Shown: piece by piece, positions 33,421 to 44,951 of the stretch | How positions within the stretch are numbered: position 1 is the stretch's first letter | Layout: each line of letters starts with the position of its first letter | DNA from: Termitidicoccus mucosus | GTDB lineage: Bacteria > Verrucomicrobiota > Verrucomicrobiia > Opitutales > Opitutaceae | Direction: 5' to 3' | Length of the DNA: 64,000 nucleotides | Assembly: GCF_038725785.1 (NCBI RefSeq) | Contig: NZ_CP109796.1 | Coordinates: 1,426,001 to 1,490,000 of the forward strand | Made by a program: the position numbers and the translations under genes | Notes under the pieces: model-generated | Database searches by the model: none | Seen by the model: the letters and a program-made list of their open reading frames with translations, nothing else | What the model was told of the DNA's origin: nothing

Positions 33421-34875
33421 ATGCGCTCCCTCTCCATCCTCGGCACGTCCTCCAACGCCGGCAAAACCTGGGTCGCCACCGCCTTCTGCGCCTGGCTGCG
33501 CGCCCAGGGCGTGCGCGTCGCCCCCTTCAAGGCGCAGAACATGTCCAACAACGCCTGGGCCACGCTCGACGGCGGCGAGATGGCCCGCGCCCAGGCCGTC
33601 CAAGCCGAGGCCTGCGGCCTCATGCCGGACGCCGGGATGAACCCCATCCTCCTGAAACCCTCCGGCCCCGGCGGATCCCAACTCGTCCTTCTGGGCCGCG
33701 CCCAAGGCCACCAGGCCGCCGCCGAGTATTACCGCCACTTCGACCACCTCTGGGAAATCGTGAAGGCCGCGCTGGACGGCTGGCGCTCCCGCTGCGACGT
33801 CCTCGTGCAGGAAGGCGCGGGCAGTCCCGTCGAACTCAATCTCATGGGGCGCGACCTCGTCAACCTCCGCCCCATGCGCCACCTCGACGGACGCTTTCTC
33901 CTCGTGGGCGACATCGACCGCGGCGGCATCTACGCCCAGCTCGCCGGCACCTGGGCGCTCCTCCCGCCGGAGGACCGCCCCCGCTCGCTCGGCGCCATCG
34001 TCAACCGCTTCCGCGGCGACATTTCCCTGTTCCCCCATCCGCAGGAATGGCTCGCCCCGCACGCCCCCGGCCTCGACATCGCCGGCACGCTCCCCTTCCG
34101 TCCCGACCTCCAGCCCGAGGAGGAGGACGGGCTCGCCGCCACCGACGAGGACCGCGGCGCCGGCGCATCCATTTGCTGGATACGGCTTCCCCGCGCCGCC
34201 AACCTCACCGACTGCCAGCCGTGGTGGGGCGACGCCGGCATCCGCACGCGCTGGGTCTCCGCGCCCGAAGCCCTCGCCGGCGCGCGCGCCATCGTCATCC
34301 CCGGCTCCAAAAACACCCTCGCGGACCTGCGCTGGCTTCGCGCATGCGGCCTCGCCGGCGCCATCGTCGCCGCGGCGAAACGCGGCGTCCCGGTCGTCGG
34401 CATTTGCGGCGGTTTCCAGATCCTCGGCGCGCGCCTCGTCGACCCGGAAGGCGTGGCGGGTGACGCGGGCGACGAGTCCGGCCTCGGCCTTCTGCCGCAC
34501 CGGACCGTTTTCCAACGCGAAAAGACCGTCCGCCAAGTCACCGCCCGCTGCGGTGACCGCCGCTGGACCGCCTATGAAATCCACATGGGCCGCAGCGAAC
34601 CGACCGCGCCCTGCCCCGCCCTTCACCTCATCGAGGACGCACAGGGTTCCCGTCCCGAGGGACTCCGCTCGGGCAATGTCATCGGCACCTATCTGCACGG
34701 CTGGTTCGAGGTCCCTGAGACCCGCCGTCTCCTCGCCGCCGCCGCCAATATCGCGGAGCACATGCCGCATCTCGTCCCCTGGGCCGAGCAACGCCAGCAA
34801 ATCTACCGCCAGATGGCCGCGCATCTGGAATCCCACCTGAACCTTGCATCCATCAAACGCTACCTCGACCTATGA
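33421..34875 (+). CDS. cobQ: Cobyric acid synthase
   Basis: Glutamine-dependent amidation of adenosylcobyrinic acid a,c-diamide at four side chains. 484 residues. N-terminal DRTGG-type synthetase half (LGTSSNAGKTWVATAFCAWL, PFKAQNMSNNAW, QEGAGSPVELNL, GDIDRGGIYAQL); C-terminal class I amidotransferase half with the nucleophile Cys329 (GICGGFQILG) and His426 (GTYLHGWFE). Complete and of normal length. Confidence 0.97.
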   Translation: MRSLSILGTSSNAGKTWVATAFCAWLRAQGVRVAPFKAQNMSNNAWATLDGGEMARAQAVQAEACGLMPDAGMNPILLKPSGPGGSQLVLLGRAQGHQAAAEYYRHFDHLWEIVKAALDGWRSRCDVLVQEGAGSPVELNLMGRDLVNLRPMRHLDGRFLLVGDIDRGGIYAQLAGTWALLPPEDRPRSLGAIVNRFRGDISLFPHPQEWLAPHAPGLDIAGTLPFRPDLQPEEEDGLAATDEDRGAGASICWIRLPRAANLTDCQPWWGDAGIRTRWVSAPEALAGARAIVIPGSKNTLADLRWLRACGLAGAIVAAAKRGVPVVGICGGFQILGARLVDPEGVAGDAGDESGLGLLPHRTVFQREKTVRQVTARCGDRRWTAYEIHMGRSEPTAPCPALHLIEDAQGSRPEGLRSGNVIGTYLHGWFEVPETRRLLAAAANIAEHMPHLVPWAEQRQQIYRQMAAHLESHLNLASIKRYLDL

Positions 34876-34881
34876 CACCCC

Positions 34882-34980
34882 TCTTTCCTCTTTATTCTTT
34901 CTCTTTCCTCTTTCTCCTTCCCGCAAGGAATGGCGTGAGTGACGGGAGAAAGAGGAAAGAGAAAGAATAAAGAGGAAAGA
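34882..34980. repeat. Purine/pyrimidine palindrome, cobQ-cobD gap
   Basis: Perfect 36-bp inverted repeat (34882-34917 pyrimidine, 34945-34980 purine), 27-nt spacer. The arm repeats TCTTTCC/CTTTATTC words. Right after the cobQ stop. Confidence 0.95.
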
Positions 34981-35033
34981 AAAACATCAGCCCTTCCCGC
35001 CCATCCTCCTGTCCCTCTCTCCAGCGCATTCTC

Positions 35034-36071
35034 ATGATTTACGGCCACGGCGACGACGCCCATTCCCAGACCCACCACATCCGCGACGATTTCAGCTCCA
35101 ATATCCGGCCGGACGGACCGCCGGTCGAACTCATCGACCATCTCCGCGCGCGCCTGTCCGCCGTTGCCCGCTATCCCGAGCCCGCCGCCGACACCGTGCG
35201 CCGCCAACTCGCCGCCACCCATCAGGTTTCCGCCGCGCAAGTCCTCGTCACCGCCGGGGCCACCGCCGCCATCTATCTCGTCGCGCAAGCCCACCGCGCC
35301 CGCGCCTCGCTCATCGTCACGCCCACCTTTTCCGAATACGAGGACGCCTGTCGCCTTCACGACCACAAGCTCGCCTTCTCCGCCCGCGCCCGCTTTTTTG
35401 CCGATCCCGGCAGCCACCTCGACACCGCGCCGCGCCCCGACCTTCTCTGGCTCTGCAATCCCAACAACCCCACCGGCGAGGCCGCGTCCCGCGACGAACT
35501 CCTCGCCCTCATCGACGCGCACCCCCGCACGCTTTTCGTCATCGACCAGTCCTACGCCGATTTCTGCTTGGTCGCCCCCATCCTGCCCGCCGACACCGCC
35601 GTCCGCGAAAACCTCATCCTCATCCGCTCCCTCACCAAAACCCTCGGCATCCCCGGCCTGCGCATCGGCCACGTCTTCGCCTCCGCGTCCAACATTGCCG
35701 CGCTTGCCCGCCACCTCCAGCCCTGGGCCGTCAACACCCTCGCGCTCGAAGCCGCCGCCTACTACCTCGCACACCGCGCACGCCTCGCGCCCCCGCTCGA
35801 AACCTGGCTTGCGCACACCCGCGCCTTCTCCCGCGCCGTCGCGGGCCTCGAAGGATTCACGCCGCATCCCACCGCGACCACCTTCTTCCTCGTCGAGCTG
35901 GCCCGCGGCACCTCGGCCGCGCTCAAGCAATATCTCGTGGAGAAACACGGCATCCTCATCCGCGACGCCGCCAACTTCCGCGGCCTGACCTCCCGCCACA
36001 TCCGCGTCTCCCCTCAATCCCCGTGGCAAAACCACCGCCTCGCACAGTCCCTCCAAACCTGGCGCGGCTGA
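35034..36071 (+). CDS. cobD: Threonine-phosphate decarboxylase (PLP, aminotransferase fold)
   Basis: Makes the aminopropanol phosphate that CbiB attaches to cobyric acid. 345 residues of the class I/II aminotransferase fold: N-terminal GHGDDAH (typical of this subfamily), VTAGATAAIYLVAQ, CNPNNPTGEA, the FVIDQSYADF strand and the PLP lysine in SLTKTLGIPGLRIG. Separation from histidinol-phosphate aminotransferase rests on the GHG start and the cobalamin neighbours. Called cobC in Pseudomonas nomenclature. Confidence 0.9.
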   Translation: MIYGHGDDAHSQTHHIRDDFSSNIRPDGPPVELIDHLRARLSAVARYPEPAADTVRRQLAATHQVSAAQVLVTAGATAAIYLVAQAHRARASLIVTPTFSEYEDACRLHDHKLAFSARARFFADPGSHLDTAPRPDLLWLCNPNNPTGEAASRDELLALIDAHPRTLFVIDQSYADFCLVAPILPADTAVRENLILIRSLTKTLGIPGLRIGHVFASASNIAALARHLQPWAVNTLALEAAAYYLAHRARLAPPLETWLAHTRAFSRAVAGLEGFTPHPTATTFFLVELARGTSAALKQYLVEKHGILIRDAANFRGLTSRHIRVSPQSPWQNHRLAQSLQTWRG

Positions 36072-36109
36072 TCATGGGCATGAAAACGCCGGCCGGATGC
36101 CTCGATTAA

Positions 36110-37096
36110 ATGCTCCTTTCCGCCCTCCAGTCCTTCAGCCTTTCCGCCCTGCTCCTGGGCGTCGCCCTCGACCTCGCGCTCGGCGATCCCCGCTGGCTCC
36201 CTCATCCAATCGTTGGATACGGCCGCGCCATCGCCTGGGGCGAGCGCAAGCTCAACCACGGCTCGTCCCGCGCCCGTTTTTTCAAAGGCGCCGCGCTCAC
36301 CCTGTTCCTCGTCGCCGTCACTTACACCGTCTGGCTCGCCGCCCTCGCCCTCGCCGCCCGCGCGCACACCGCCGCCGCCGTCGCGCTTGCCGCCTTTGGC
36401 GTCTTCACCGCCTTGGCCCACCGCACCCTCATCGCCGAATGCCGCGCCGTCTTTCGCGCGCTCGGCGACGGGACGCGCGATCACGATCCCGGCACCCTTG
36501 ACGCCGCCAGACGACAGCTCGCCCGCATCGTCGGACGCGACACCGCGCGCCTCGACGCCCGGCAAATCCGCACCGCCGCCCTGGAAACCCTCGCCGAAAA
36601 TCTCTCCGACGGCGTCGTCGCCCCGCTTTTCTGGTATGCCCTTGGCGGCGTCCCCGCCATGATGGCCTGCAAAATGGTCAACACCCTCGACTCCATGATC
36701 GGCCATCACGATGACCGCCATGAGTTCTTCGGCAAAACCGCCGCCCGCCTCGATGACGCTGTCAACTACCTTCCCGCCCGCCTTACCGCGCTCCTTCTCG
36801 CCCTCGCCGCGCGCAGCCCCCGCGCCCTCCGCTTCGTCGCCCGTTACGGCCGCGCCCATGCCAGTCCCAATGCCGGCTACCCCGAGGCGGCCCTCGCCGG
36901 CGCCCTCGATCTTCGTTTCGGCGGGCCGAATTATTACGACGGAGAACTCGTGGAAAAACCCTTCATCGGCCGGAATCCCCGCGCCGTCCGCCCCGCCGAA
37001 ATCGACACCGCCGCCCGCCACGCGCACGTCACCCTCGCCCTCATGGTCCTCCTGACCGCCGCCGCCCGCCTCCTGCTCCCTCTGCCGTTCTGTTGA
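36110..37096 (+). CDS. cbiB: Adenosylcobinamide-phosphate synthase
   Basis: Membrane enzyme joining cobyric acid and aminopropanol phosphate, 328 residues. Family marks: LDLALGDPRWLPHPIVGYGR near the N-terminus, ETLAENLSDGVVAPLFWYAL, MVNTLDSMIGHHDDRHEFFG and GYPEAALAGALDLRFGGPNY. About five membrane segments. It starts 38 bp after cobD, the only cob junction without a palindrome. Confidence 0.96.
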   Translation: MLLSALQSFSLSALLLGVALDLALGDPRWLPHPIVGYGRAIAWGERKLNHGSSRARFFKGAALTLFLVAVTYTVWLAALALAARAHTAAAVALAAFGVFTALAHRTLIAECRAVFRALGDGTRDHDPGTLDAARRQLARIVGRDTARLDARQIRTAALETLAENLSDGVVAPLFWYALGGVPAMMACKMVNTLDSMIGHHDDRHEFFGKTAARLDDAVNYLPARLTALLLALAARSPRALRFVARYGRAHASPNAGYPEAALAGALDLRFGGPNYYDGELVEKPFIGRNPRAVRPAEIDTAARHAHVTLALMVLLTAAARLLLPLPFC

Positions 37097-37125
37097 AACG
37101 CCCCCTCGCGATGCATATCCATTTT

Positions 37126-37158
37126 CTTGATACTTGCCACTGATAACTTGTCACTTTT
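37126..37158 (+). repeat. Single-arm CTTG(A/C)NACTTG word repeat
   Basis: CTTGATACTTGCCACTGATA then ACTTGTCAC directly upstream of cobU, nearly repeated upstream of cobT (37780-37810) and related to both arms of the palindrome at 27236. One arm only. Confidence 0.75.
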
Positions 37159-37165
37159 CCCCGTC

Positions 37166-37705
37166 ATGTCCTCCCTCGTTTTTCTCACTGGCCCCGTGCG
37201 CAGCGGCAAAAGCCGTCGCGCCGTCGAACTCGCCACCGCCTGGGGCCCCGGCACCGTTTTCATCGCCACCTGCCGTCCTCCCGTCGCCGGACCGGACGGC
37301 GCGCCCTCCGATCCCGAGCTGGCCGAACGCATCCGCCGCCACCGGGCCGAGCGTCCCGCAGCTTGGCGCGTGCTCGAGGCTCCCCGGGACCTGCCCGCCG
37401 CCCTCGACGCGCTCCAACCGCCGCCCGCCGGCGTTCTGCTCGACTGCCTCACGCTCTGGGTTTCCGACCGCCTCGACCTCTCCGACGACGCCCTCATCGC
37501 GGAATGGGACAGGCTCCTCGCCTATCTCCGCGCCGCCCCCTGCCCGTCGGTCATCGTCAGCAATGAAATCGGCTGGTCGCCCGTCCCCGGGCATCCCGTC
37601 CTCCGCCGCTTCCGCGATCTCGTCGGCATCCTCGCCCAGCGCACCGCCGCCGCCGCCACCGAAGCCCACCTCTGCGTCGCCGGCCAAACGCTCCGCCTGA
37701 AATAA
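37166..37705 (+). CDS. cobU: Adenosylcobinamide kinase / guanylyltransferase
   Basis: Bifunctional enzyme that phosphorylates adenosylcobinamide and activates it with GTP for lower-ligand attachment. 179 residues. P-loop LTGPVRSGKSRRAVELA at the N-terminus, RHRAERPAAWRVLEAPRDL (substrate loop with the catalytic His/Arg), LLDCLTLWVSD and SNEIGWSPVP. ATG 37166 follows the word-repeat arm; the upstream TTG extension is that arm and is rejected. Confidence 0.95.
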   Translation: MSSLVFLTGPVRSGKSRRAVELATAWGPGTVFIATCRPPVAGPDGAPSDPELAERIRRHRAERPAAWRVLEAPRDLPAALDALQPPPAGVLLDCLTLWVSDRLDLSDDALIAEWDRLLAYLRAAPCPSVIVSNEIGWSPVPGHPVLRRFRDLVGILAQRTAAAATEAHLCVAGQTLRLK

Positions 37706-37717
37706 CCCTCCGCCAAC

Positions 37718-37810
37718 TCTTCTTTCCTCTTTATTCTTTCTCTTTCCTCCCAAACGCCATCACAATCAGTATCCACAATCTTGATACTTGCCACTTGCTA
37801 CTTGTCACTT
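37718..37810 (+). repeat. Two solo arms in tandem, cobU-cobT gap
   Basis: First a pyrimidine tract of the purine/pyrimidine palindrome type (37718-37750), then a CTTGATACTTGCCACTTGCT word repeat (37780-37810). Neither has its complementary arm nearby. Confidence 0.7.
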
Positions 37811-37820
37811 TTCCTCCATC

Positions 37821-38870
37821 ATGTCCTACAAAATCCCGACCATCCCGTCCCTCGCCCATCATCTCGAGGCCGACCTCCGCGCGGCCATCGACAATAAAAC
37901 CAAGCCCCCCGGCTCGCTCGGCCAGCTCGAAACCCTCGCGCTCCGCCTCGGCCTCATGCAGGACACCCTCGCGCCCGCGCTCCGGCGACCCGCCTCGCTC
38001 GTCTTCGCCGGCGACCACGGGCTCGCCGATGAAGGAGTCAGCCCCTTTCCCAAGGCCGTCACCGTCCAGATGGTGCTCAACTTCCTTGCCGGCGGCGCCG
38101 CCATCAACGTCTTCGCCCGCCAGCACGGCCTCGACCTTCGTGTGATCGACGCCGCCGTCGCCGGCCCCCTTCCCGCGCACCCGCAGCTCCTCGACCGCAA
38201 GATCATGCCGTCCGGCACGCGCAACGCCCTCCACGGCCCGGCCATGACACCGGACGAAGTCGCGCGCTGCCTCGCCGCCGGGGACCAGCTCGCCGCCGAT
38301 CTCGCCGCCGGGGGATGCAATGCCGTCATTTTCGGCGAGATGGGCATCGGCAACACCTCCGCCGCCTCGCTCCTCATGACCGCGCTCACCGGCATGCCCA
38401 TCGAAACGACGACCGGGCGCGGCTCCGGCCACGACCCCGCCGGACTCGCCCGCAAACGCGACATCCTCGCCCGCGTCCTCGCCCGCCATCCCGGCGCGAC
38501 CACGCCTCTCGCGGCCCTCGCCGCCTTTGGCGGAGCCGAAATGGCCATGATGACCGGCGCGATGCTCGGGGCCGCCGCGCGCCGCATGGTCGTCCTCAAC
38601 GACGGCTTTATCGTCACGGCCTCGCTCCTTGTCGCCGCGCGCCTCAATCCCGCCGTCCTCGACTACACGGTCTTTTCCCACACGTCCGCCGAAGGCGCGC
38701 ATGACGCGCTGGTGAAGCACCTGGGCGGACAGCCGCTCCTCGCCCTCGACCTTCGGCTCGGCGAAGGCACCGGCGCGGCGCTGGCCTGGCCGCTCCTGCT
38801 ATCGGCGACCCGGTTCCTCCAGGAAATGGCCACCTTCGAAACCGCCAGCGTGAACAAAATCCACACCTGA
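37821..38870 (+). CDS. cobT: Nicotinate-nucleotide-dimethylbenzimidazole phosphoribosyltransferase
   Basis: Makes alpha-ribazole phosphate, the lower ligand precursor. 349 residues, normal length. KTKPPGSLGQLETLALRLG, FAGDHGLADEGVSPFPKAVT, GEMGIGNTSAASLLMTALTG, TGRGSGHD and the catalytic Glu region LRLGEGTGAALAWPLL are all present. Last gene of the cobalamin cluster; a terminator candidate follows. cobS and a phosphatase, the remaining steps, are not in the window. Confidence 0.97.
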   Translation: MSYKIPTIPSLAHHLEADLRAAIDNKTKPPGSLGQLETLALRLGLMQDTLAPALRRPASLVFAGDHGLADEGVSPFPKAVTVQMVLNFLAGGAAINVFARQHGLDLRVIDAAVAGPLPAHPQLLDRKIMPSGTRNALHGPAMTPDEVARCLAAGDQLAADLAAGGCNAVIFGEMGIGNTSAASLLMTALTGMPIETTTGRGSGHDPAGLARKRDILARVLARHPGATTPLAALAAFGGAEMAMMTGAMLGAAARRMVVLNDGFIVTASLLVAARLNPAVLDYTVFSHTSAEGAHDALVKHLGGQPLLALDLRLGEGTGAALAWPLLLSATRFLQEMATFETASVNKIHT

Positions 38871-39232
38871 TGACCGGGCAAACCCTTCGTGACCGGCAGG
38901 ATGCGTCAATGCGCAGCGCAGGTATCCTGCCTGCCGTTGGCATCTTGTCGCGCGAAGCGCTCACTTATTTCTTGGAAAAGTGCCAGCGATGCCTCGCGTC
39001 ATTCGCCCACCCCACTTCAGCTCACACCCACGCATCCTCCGCAAATTCGTGCTTGCCCCGGGGTGCGCAAAGCAGGATGTTTCGCCCCTTGCGGCAATCA
39101 CTCAGGTCAAGCCGGCGCGCCGCATTGCTCCCGCCGGTTTTTAGTCAAAACAACCTTCAACCAACGGCCGAAAGGCCTCCTGCGAAGGTCCGGCGCTCCG
39201 GGGCAAGGCGGCGGTGCCCTCGCATTCGTCAC
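38871..39232. other. Gene-free region cobT-rpsA
   Basis: 362 bp. It contains an 8-bp inverted repeat GGCAGGAT/ATCCTGCC (near 38902-38935), a terminator candidate, and then the rpsA leader. I see no convincing -35/-10 pair and no coding sequence. Confidence 0.6.
39109..39142 (+). terminator. Possible terminator of the cobalamin operon
   Basis: Stem AAGCCGGCG/CGCCGGTTT (one G-T pair) with a 14-nt loop, ending in five T's. Located 240 bp after cobT and 90 bp before rpsA, so it could also act in the rpsA leader. Confidence 0.5.
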
Positions 39233-40906
<1,674 letters not shown>

Positions 40907-40936
40907 GGCTCGCGCCGCAAACACACTCAACGCGAA

Positions 40937-40969
40937 ACGCCCGGCCCGAAACGGCCGGGCGTTTTTTTT
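40937..40969 (+). terminator. Rho-independent terminator of rpsA
   Basis: 10-bp perfect stem ACGCCCGGCC/GGCCGGGCGT with loop CGAAAC, followed by eight T's, 31 bp after the rpsA stop. Confidence 0.95.
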
Positions 40970-41027
40970 GGTCCATCCTCCACGCTCCGCGCTTCACGCC
41001 CGGCTGCGAATCTGTCTAGCATTCTAA

Positions 41028-43106
<2,079 letters not shown>

Positions 43107-43176
43107 GAAAAGGAACGGGCAACAGGATTGCGTAGTGCTCCTTCGGGATGGCTCCAGAGGTCTTGAACCCGTGAAA

Positions 43177-43284
43177 GGAGCGGCGACGTCCCGTCGCCGG
43201 ACGGGCAGGCAGGCCCGCCAAACGAGGGCCGGACGATTCAGGGGGCGCGCTGGCGCGCGTCCGGCGGCGGGACGTCGCCGCTCC
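43177..43284. repeat. GC-rich palindrome of GGAGCGGCGACGTCCCG type
   Basis: 24-bp arms with one mismatch (43177-43200 with 43261-43284) around a 60-nt centre. Arm starts GGAGCGGCGACGTCCCG. Lies between ligA and a convergent gene. Confidence 0.9.
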
Positions 43285-43398
43285 ACCATTACTTCTTGGA
43301 CAATCCCGCCAGTTCAATCCGCCGCATTCCCAAGCCGGAATGCAACCTATTGGGTTATATTCCCGGCGATACTTGAAATGGTTTTTGGAAGGACGATA

Positions 43399-44070
43399 TC
43401 AGAAAGCCGGAGTCACGGGACTCGGAGGCGCGGCGACCGACATCGTCCATGACTTGGAGGTTTGCGCGCCGACGAGGGTGATTTCGTAGGTGCGGCCGGG
43501 GGTGAAGGCCGATGCCTCGATGGACAGAAACACGGTGGCATCGCGGCTGCGCGAGAGGAGTTCGCGGGGAATGGGATCGTGGTCGGTGATGATGGCGATC
43601 CGGTCGTCCTTGATATAAACGCGGATGTCGCCGAGCAAGTCGGACTGGGTGGGCAGGCGGCAGGTGTAGAGAATCTGGTAGGGATAGGGCGGCGTGAGCA
43701 CGGCGGGCGCGGTGACCTCGCCGAGGGAATCGGGCAGCTTGGGCGCGATTTCGGCAAACCTGGCAAAACTCTCCGCCAACTCCCCCGGAAGGCCGCCGGG
43801 AATCTTGCGCACGACGGCGGACGGGGTGTCGAGCCCGCTGCGGGTGAGGCCGATGTCGGCGGGACGAATGGCCGAGGCCTCGATGCGGGTGTAGCCGGCA
43901 GCCTCGACGCGCGCGACGCCGGCGCGTTCGCGCGCTTCCTGATAAGGCTGGTGCGACTGGCCGGGGGGCTTGCGGTAACGGAGCGTGACGAGCGTGTAGA
44001 GAGGCAGGGCGACGACAATGAAGAGCACGATCCATTTCATGGACCAAGGCTTGGGCGACGGCTGGGACAT
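43399..44070 (-). CDS. Hypothetical membrane-anchored protein
   Basis: Family not recognised. 223 residues from ATG 44070 (MSQPSPKPWSMKWIVLFIVV), with one membrane segment at about 12-30 and the rest outside. The exported part is mixed alpha/beta in appearance with LLGDIRVYIKDDRIAIITDH and a C-terminal beta-rich TYEITLVGAQTSKSWTMSVA. An internal ATG at 44040 (MKWIVLF) is an alternative start. Codon use matches its neighbours, supporting a real gene. It is bracketed by 14-bp inverted repeats. Confidence 0.7.
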   Translation of the reverse strand: MSQPSPKPWSMKWIVLFIVVALPLYTLVTLRYRKPPGQSHQPYQEARERAGVARVEAAGYTRIEASAIRPADIGLTRSGLDTPSAVVRKIPGGLPGELAESFARFAEIAPKLPDSLGEVTAPAVLTPPYPYQILYTCRLPTQSDLLGDIRVYIKDDRIAIITDHDPIPRELLSRSRDATVFLSIEASAFTPGRTYEITLVGAQTSKSWTMSVAAPPSPVTPAF

Positions 44071-44122
44071 GCGGCTTGTTGAACTGGAAAGGACAGGCGG
44101 GGGCGAGGATTGTTTGCGGATT

Positions 44123-44267
44123 CCGCGATTGGTTTGGGTGGCACGGGCGTCCCGCCCGTGGGTTTGCGTGGCATGGGCGACCCCGCCCATGCGGTTTGGC
44201 GGCTCGCACGGATTTGTGCGCCACCAACCCACGGGCGTCCCGCCCGTGCCACTCAACCCAATCGCGG
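44123..44267. repeat. Compound palindrome containing GGCACGGGCGTCCCGCCCGTG
   Basis: Outer arms about 45 bp, imperfect, from CCGCGATTGG (44123) to CCAATCGCGG (44267). Each arm contains its own small hairpin CACGGGCG/CGCCCGTG-like, and the centre has another (CATGGGCG/CGCCCATG). It sits upstream of dtd and of the divergent orphan gene. Confidence 0.85.
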
Positions 44268-44309
44268 TTTTTTCTGGGATTTGGAACCCAATAGGTTGGA
44301 CTGTCCGCC

Positions 44310-44762
44310 ATGAAAGCGGTCATCCAGCGCGTCACCTCCGCCAGCGTCACCATCGATGATGTGGTGCGCGGCTCCATCAACCAAGGCCTGCTCGTCCTCA
44401 TCGGCATCGCCGAGGGCGACACCGCCGAGGACGGCCGCTGGCTTGCCGGGAAAATCGCGGCGATGCGCCTCTTCCCCGACGATGCCGGCCAGATGAACCG
44501 CTCCGTGCGCGACATCGGCGGGGGCGTGCTCGTCATCAGCCAGTTCACGCTCATTGCCAGCACGCGCAAGGGCGCCCGCCCCTCGTTCCACGCCGCTGCC
44601 AAACCCGCCGCCGCCCTGCCCCTTTACGAACAGTTTCTTGTGCAAATGGAAGCCGCCCTCGCCCGCCCTGTCTCCAGCGGCGAATTCGGCGCGATGATGC
44701 AGGTCGCGCTCGTCAACGACGGCCCCGTCACCATCGTCATCGACACCCGCGATCGCGAATAG
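44310..44762 (+). CDS. dtd: D-aminoacyl-tRNA deacylase
   Basis: Proofreading enzyme that releases D-amino acids and glycine from mischarged tRNA. 150 residues, normal length. MKAVIQRVTSASVTIDDVVR, QGLLVLIGIAEGDT, catalytic SQFTLIAST and the C-terminal NDGPVTIVIDT are present. ATG 44310 directly follows a 14-bp inverted-repeat end. Confidence 0.97.
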   Translation: MKAVIQRVTSASVTIDDVVRGSINQGLLVLIGIAEGDTAEDGRWLAGKIAAMRLFPDDAGQMNRSVRDIGGGVLVISQFTLIASTRKGARPSFHAAAKPAAALPLYEQFLVQMEAALARPVSSGEFGAMMQVALVNDGPVTIVIDTRDRE

Positions 44763-44951
44763 CGCGCCCCGCGTTTCGCCTGCAAAATTCATGCAACCTC
44801 GCGTCCCCGGCCCCGTCATATAACGAATCCTGTTTCCGGCGCCCGGCGGGGCCAAACCCTCCCAACAACACCGTTTACAACCTCGTTTCGTTCGTATTTT
44901 CTCACCGTTTTTGCAGTCCCCTCGTCCAGCCAAAACCTTTTCCGCAATCGC

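Larger units (their letters stand above)
43342..44298. repeat. 14-bp inverted repeats bracketing an orphan gene
   Basis: CAACCTATTGGGTT (43342-43355) and its perfect complement AACCCAATAGGTTG (44285-44298) flank a 930-bp segment with one unrecognised gene and a palindrome. I see no target duplication or transposase, so the reading as an insertion is weak. Confidence 0.5.

Noticed and set aside
37126-37165. TTG start extending cobU by 13 residues
   Set aside because: The extension is the CTTGATACTTG word repeat; the P-loop N-terminus fits ATG 37166.
38871-39232. tRNA or small RNA gene before rpsA
   Set aside because: No cloverleaf or T-loop consensus found; only a short inverted repeat and a terminator-like stem.
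43342-44298. Insertion sequence
   Set aside because: No transposase and no target duplication; kept only as a bracketed inverted repeat.
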